From: SAT2750 sp964476375
GTDB taxonomy: Bacteria > Planctomycetota > Planctomycetia > Pirellulales > Pirellulaceae
Length of the DNA: 7,825 nt
Direction of reading: 5' to 3'
NCBI GenBank assembly: GCA_964476375.1
Contig: CAYYZW010000113.1
Coordinates: 1 to 7,825 of the forward strand
The translations under genes were made by a program, and so were the position numbers. The number at the start of each line of letters is the position of its first letter. Within the stretch, counting starts at the first letter, position 1. Positions 7,201-7,825 of the stretch are shown here, piece after piece. Below the pieces are notes generated by a model. It ran no database searches. It was not told the origin of the DNA and was given only the letters and a program-made list of their open reading frames with translations.

Positions 7201-7825
7201 GAGGGAATTACTATGCCTGCGGGCTATCTGCTGATCAAAATAATCGAGCCCCACGACTCGGCCGTCCCCGTGCCTGGAGGTGGTCACGCAGAGAGCCGCC
7301 TGCGCCCGGTTATGGGACGGAACTCCTGCCAGCGGGGTGAACTGGTCTGCTGAATCGAGCATGTGGATCGGCAGGGTATCGAGGGGCGTGGAATGCCGGA
7401 TCCAGCCCGCCAGCGAACCACCATTCCCGGTCTTAAAGAGTCGCTCAAAGACCTCGTCACGGCCCTCGGCGACAACGGTCCGATTGCTATAACCCCCGCT
7501 CAAGCGATGCGGGGTCACATAAACAAGGCCGCTACCACGTGCCACGTGCTGGAGAATCCGTTCCCTCACCGGTGCGGGGATGACTGCCCAGGAGACCTTG
7601 CCAATCACGATCACATCATACTGGTGGTCCAGGTCCAGCCGCTCGTCGGCGAGACGATCCAGTACCAGCGTGGCCTCGACACCGGCCAGGGGGGTTGTTG
7701 TATCCCCCTCACCGTACCCATTGGCCCAGGCCGTGTGTCCCGCGTTCATGATCACCGTGTAATCAAGCTGTAAACGCTGAGCGATCTCCACCACCTCGCG
7801 GGAATCGCCATACGGCAGGATAAAC
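4186..7825 (-). CDS. Very large GH42-like (beta-galactosidase-type) multidomain protein, 5'-truncated
   Basis: The frame is open to the right edge (LPYGDSREVVE precedes the GTG at 7792-7794), so the true start and any signal peptide lie outside the window; more than 1200 residues are visible. Counting from that GTG as 1: residues about 10-225 look like a Rossmann/GATase-like domain (YDVIVIGKVSW, then GSGLVYVTP). About 240-450 are beta-sandwich domains (WYKVGQAISGTVQL resembles macroglobulin-type MG domains). About 453-825 is a GH42-like barrel with FGSPFYTLTGENYL, NAEWNTRFDSWDQ and GLNGFDWEN. About 835-1000 is a GH42 trimerisation-type domain (VAMLWAPYNHY; ALVLPYNKGMSPAEADAI; GGLVIADND). About 1010-1202 are C-terminal beta domains. 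Glu595 (TGEN) is the candidate acid/base; Glu735 (TVELP) or Glu784 (DWEN) could be the nucleophile. Beta-galactosidase activity is not proven, and the fold assignment is stronger than the substrate. Confidence 0.75.
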   Translation of the reverse strand, partial: FILPYGDSREVVEIAQRLQLDYTVIMNAGHTAWANGYGEGDTTTPLAGVEATLVLDRLADERLDLDHQYDVIVIGKVSWAVIPAPVRERILQHVARGSGLVYVTPHRLSGGYSNRTVVAEGRDEVFERLFKTGNGGSLAGWIRHSTPLDTLPIHMLDSADQFTPLAGVPSHNRAQAALCVTTSRHGDGRVVGLDYFDQQIARRHSNSLTPYWNHPLGDHDSVAYDHSFGILVRCMLWSANRRPAAKTAITISSPTTGLPAPVNENPGRLGWHDQVPNTTVLRGSMTVARVTTTAPQAAFVDCTFRTRGGNTVLHERLPAAPSSEFRLPVVPRGDYLVDVRLLDRAGAVIEFSSTSLRVETEQRVEKITVGRPWYKVGQAISGTVQLSHPLGEDVSAEVIAVDTWGRTVARATLHPDGATSGQFSIPVKNPLSELWDVTCRIRDESGIMDEQSIPVPIPNRDFDDYMFMLIFSPTPGRGHWKGDLYGRLMRQHGINSTFTYLIYNQQHQFAQNARHHLQSVAYADHHGEYLSPGDRNRDPNQEQPDLDLAELSRMLREVARTGEKLDPEQFPFRMQYMGAEFINGRIDQYRQAARFGSPFYTLTGENYLSGEFDGRENSGFGATTTRVFQQWCQQQYANSLESLNAEWNTRFDSWDQVRGILLTEAVEQDQLPRWVDFRYFMRSRVWSQYFIDLTRMMRRFIPAARTGRVGHDHHDFSRYRQEMTSSKLYIGQEIHPQWRHALTVELPQSFSARRSFLMAPQSVLRWNYDHQVKVNRQRYPWLVLMLGLNGFDWENCLTNSTLGGLSCFTPDFSRALPFFEDYSREVLAIQRGIGKLTIASEPHRSQVAMLWAPYNHYISRTLPFEENGFSGTWMSNVSVIGGAPADALTLLNSIRVRPTIIAPEDLLEGGLSKRGFRALVLPYNKGMSPAEADAIRRFVQEGGLVIADNDPATYTEHGRKLEAGRLADLFPVTDRVHLEKIGKGQAAYLPNILNGYTGRLEKEDFSGSDVVARLLREHAGQQPPVELLFPDGSPRRDVFARVFHNGSTQLLGLLCSDTAANQEASQTILTLSSRHYVYDVRNQEFLGFGDRITLELDLQPRFLALLPARPESIELKSVAQPVSAGTDLAITGTVHFNQDAGLDTLSQAVHLRVLDADGNELEWFRQNILFQGRTFTVHLPLSRSIAAGRYRVTAEHAITGLATSTTFEVVNR

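Overview
The window looks like part of a chromosome from a Planctomycetota bacterium, or a close relative in the PVC group. The main reason is the left-hand gene. It encodes a large cytochrome-c-type protein with the PSCyt/PSD (DUF1595-DUF1592-DUF1588-DUF1585) layout that is greatly expanded in planctomycetes. High GC, strong G/C preference at third codon positions, long multidomain secreted-type proteins and extended signal peptides fit the same picture.

Layout: positions 1-2442 on the + strand hold the 3' part of the diheme PSD-type gene, whose start lies left of the window. Everything from 2455 to 7825 appears to be coded on the - strand and reads right to left. First comes a very large GH42-like (beta-galactosidase type) protein, 7825-4186, whose start lies right of the window. 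Next is a secreted protein with a carbohydrate-binding-like C-terminal domain, 4189-3458, which starts inside the stop codon of the first (ATGA overlap). Then comes a short reading frame, 3455-3278, that begins 2 bases after the previous stop and seems to be broken by a one-base indel at a C5/G5 run. Last is a secreted protein of unknown family, 3118-2576, which appears to lose its frame at its last codons, with 41 codons of coding-like sequence continuing in another frame to 2455. The two gene sets converge with only 12 bases between the gene 1 stop and the end of that tail.

Inferred biology: the - strand set resembles a small operon for handling an extracellular or periplasmic carbohydrate, with a hydrolase-like enzyme coupled to a glycan-binding-like partner and accessory secreted proteins. 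The + strand gene is a separate unit, probably an extracytoplasmic electron-transfer or oxidation enzyme. No RNA genes, mobile elements, CRISPR arrays or clear terminators were seen. The points most worth checking are the two apparent frame breaks (real decay, recoding or sequencing error) and the unusual architecture of the GH42-like protein.
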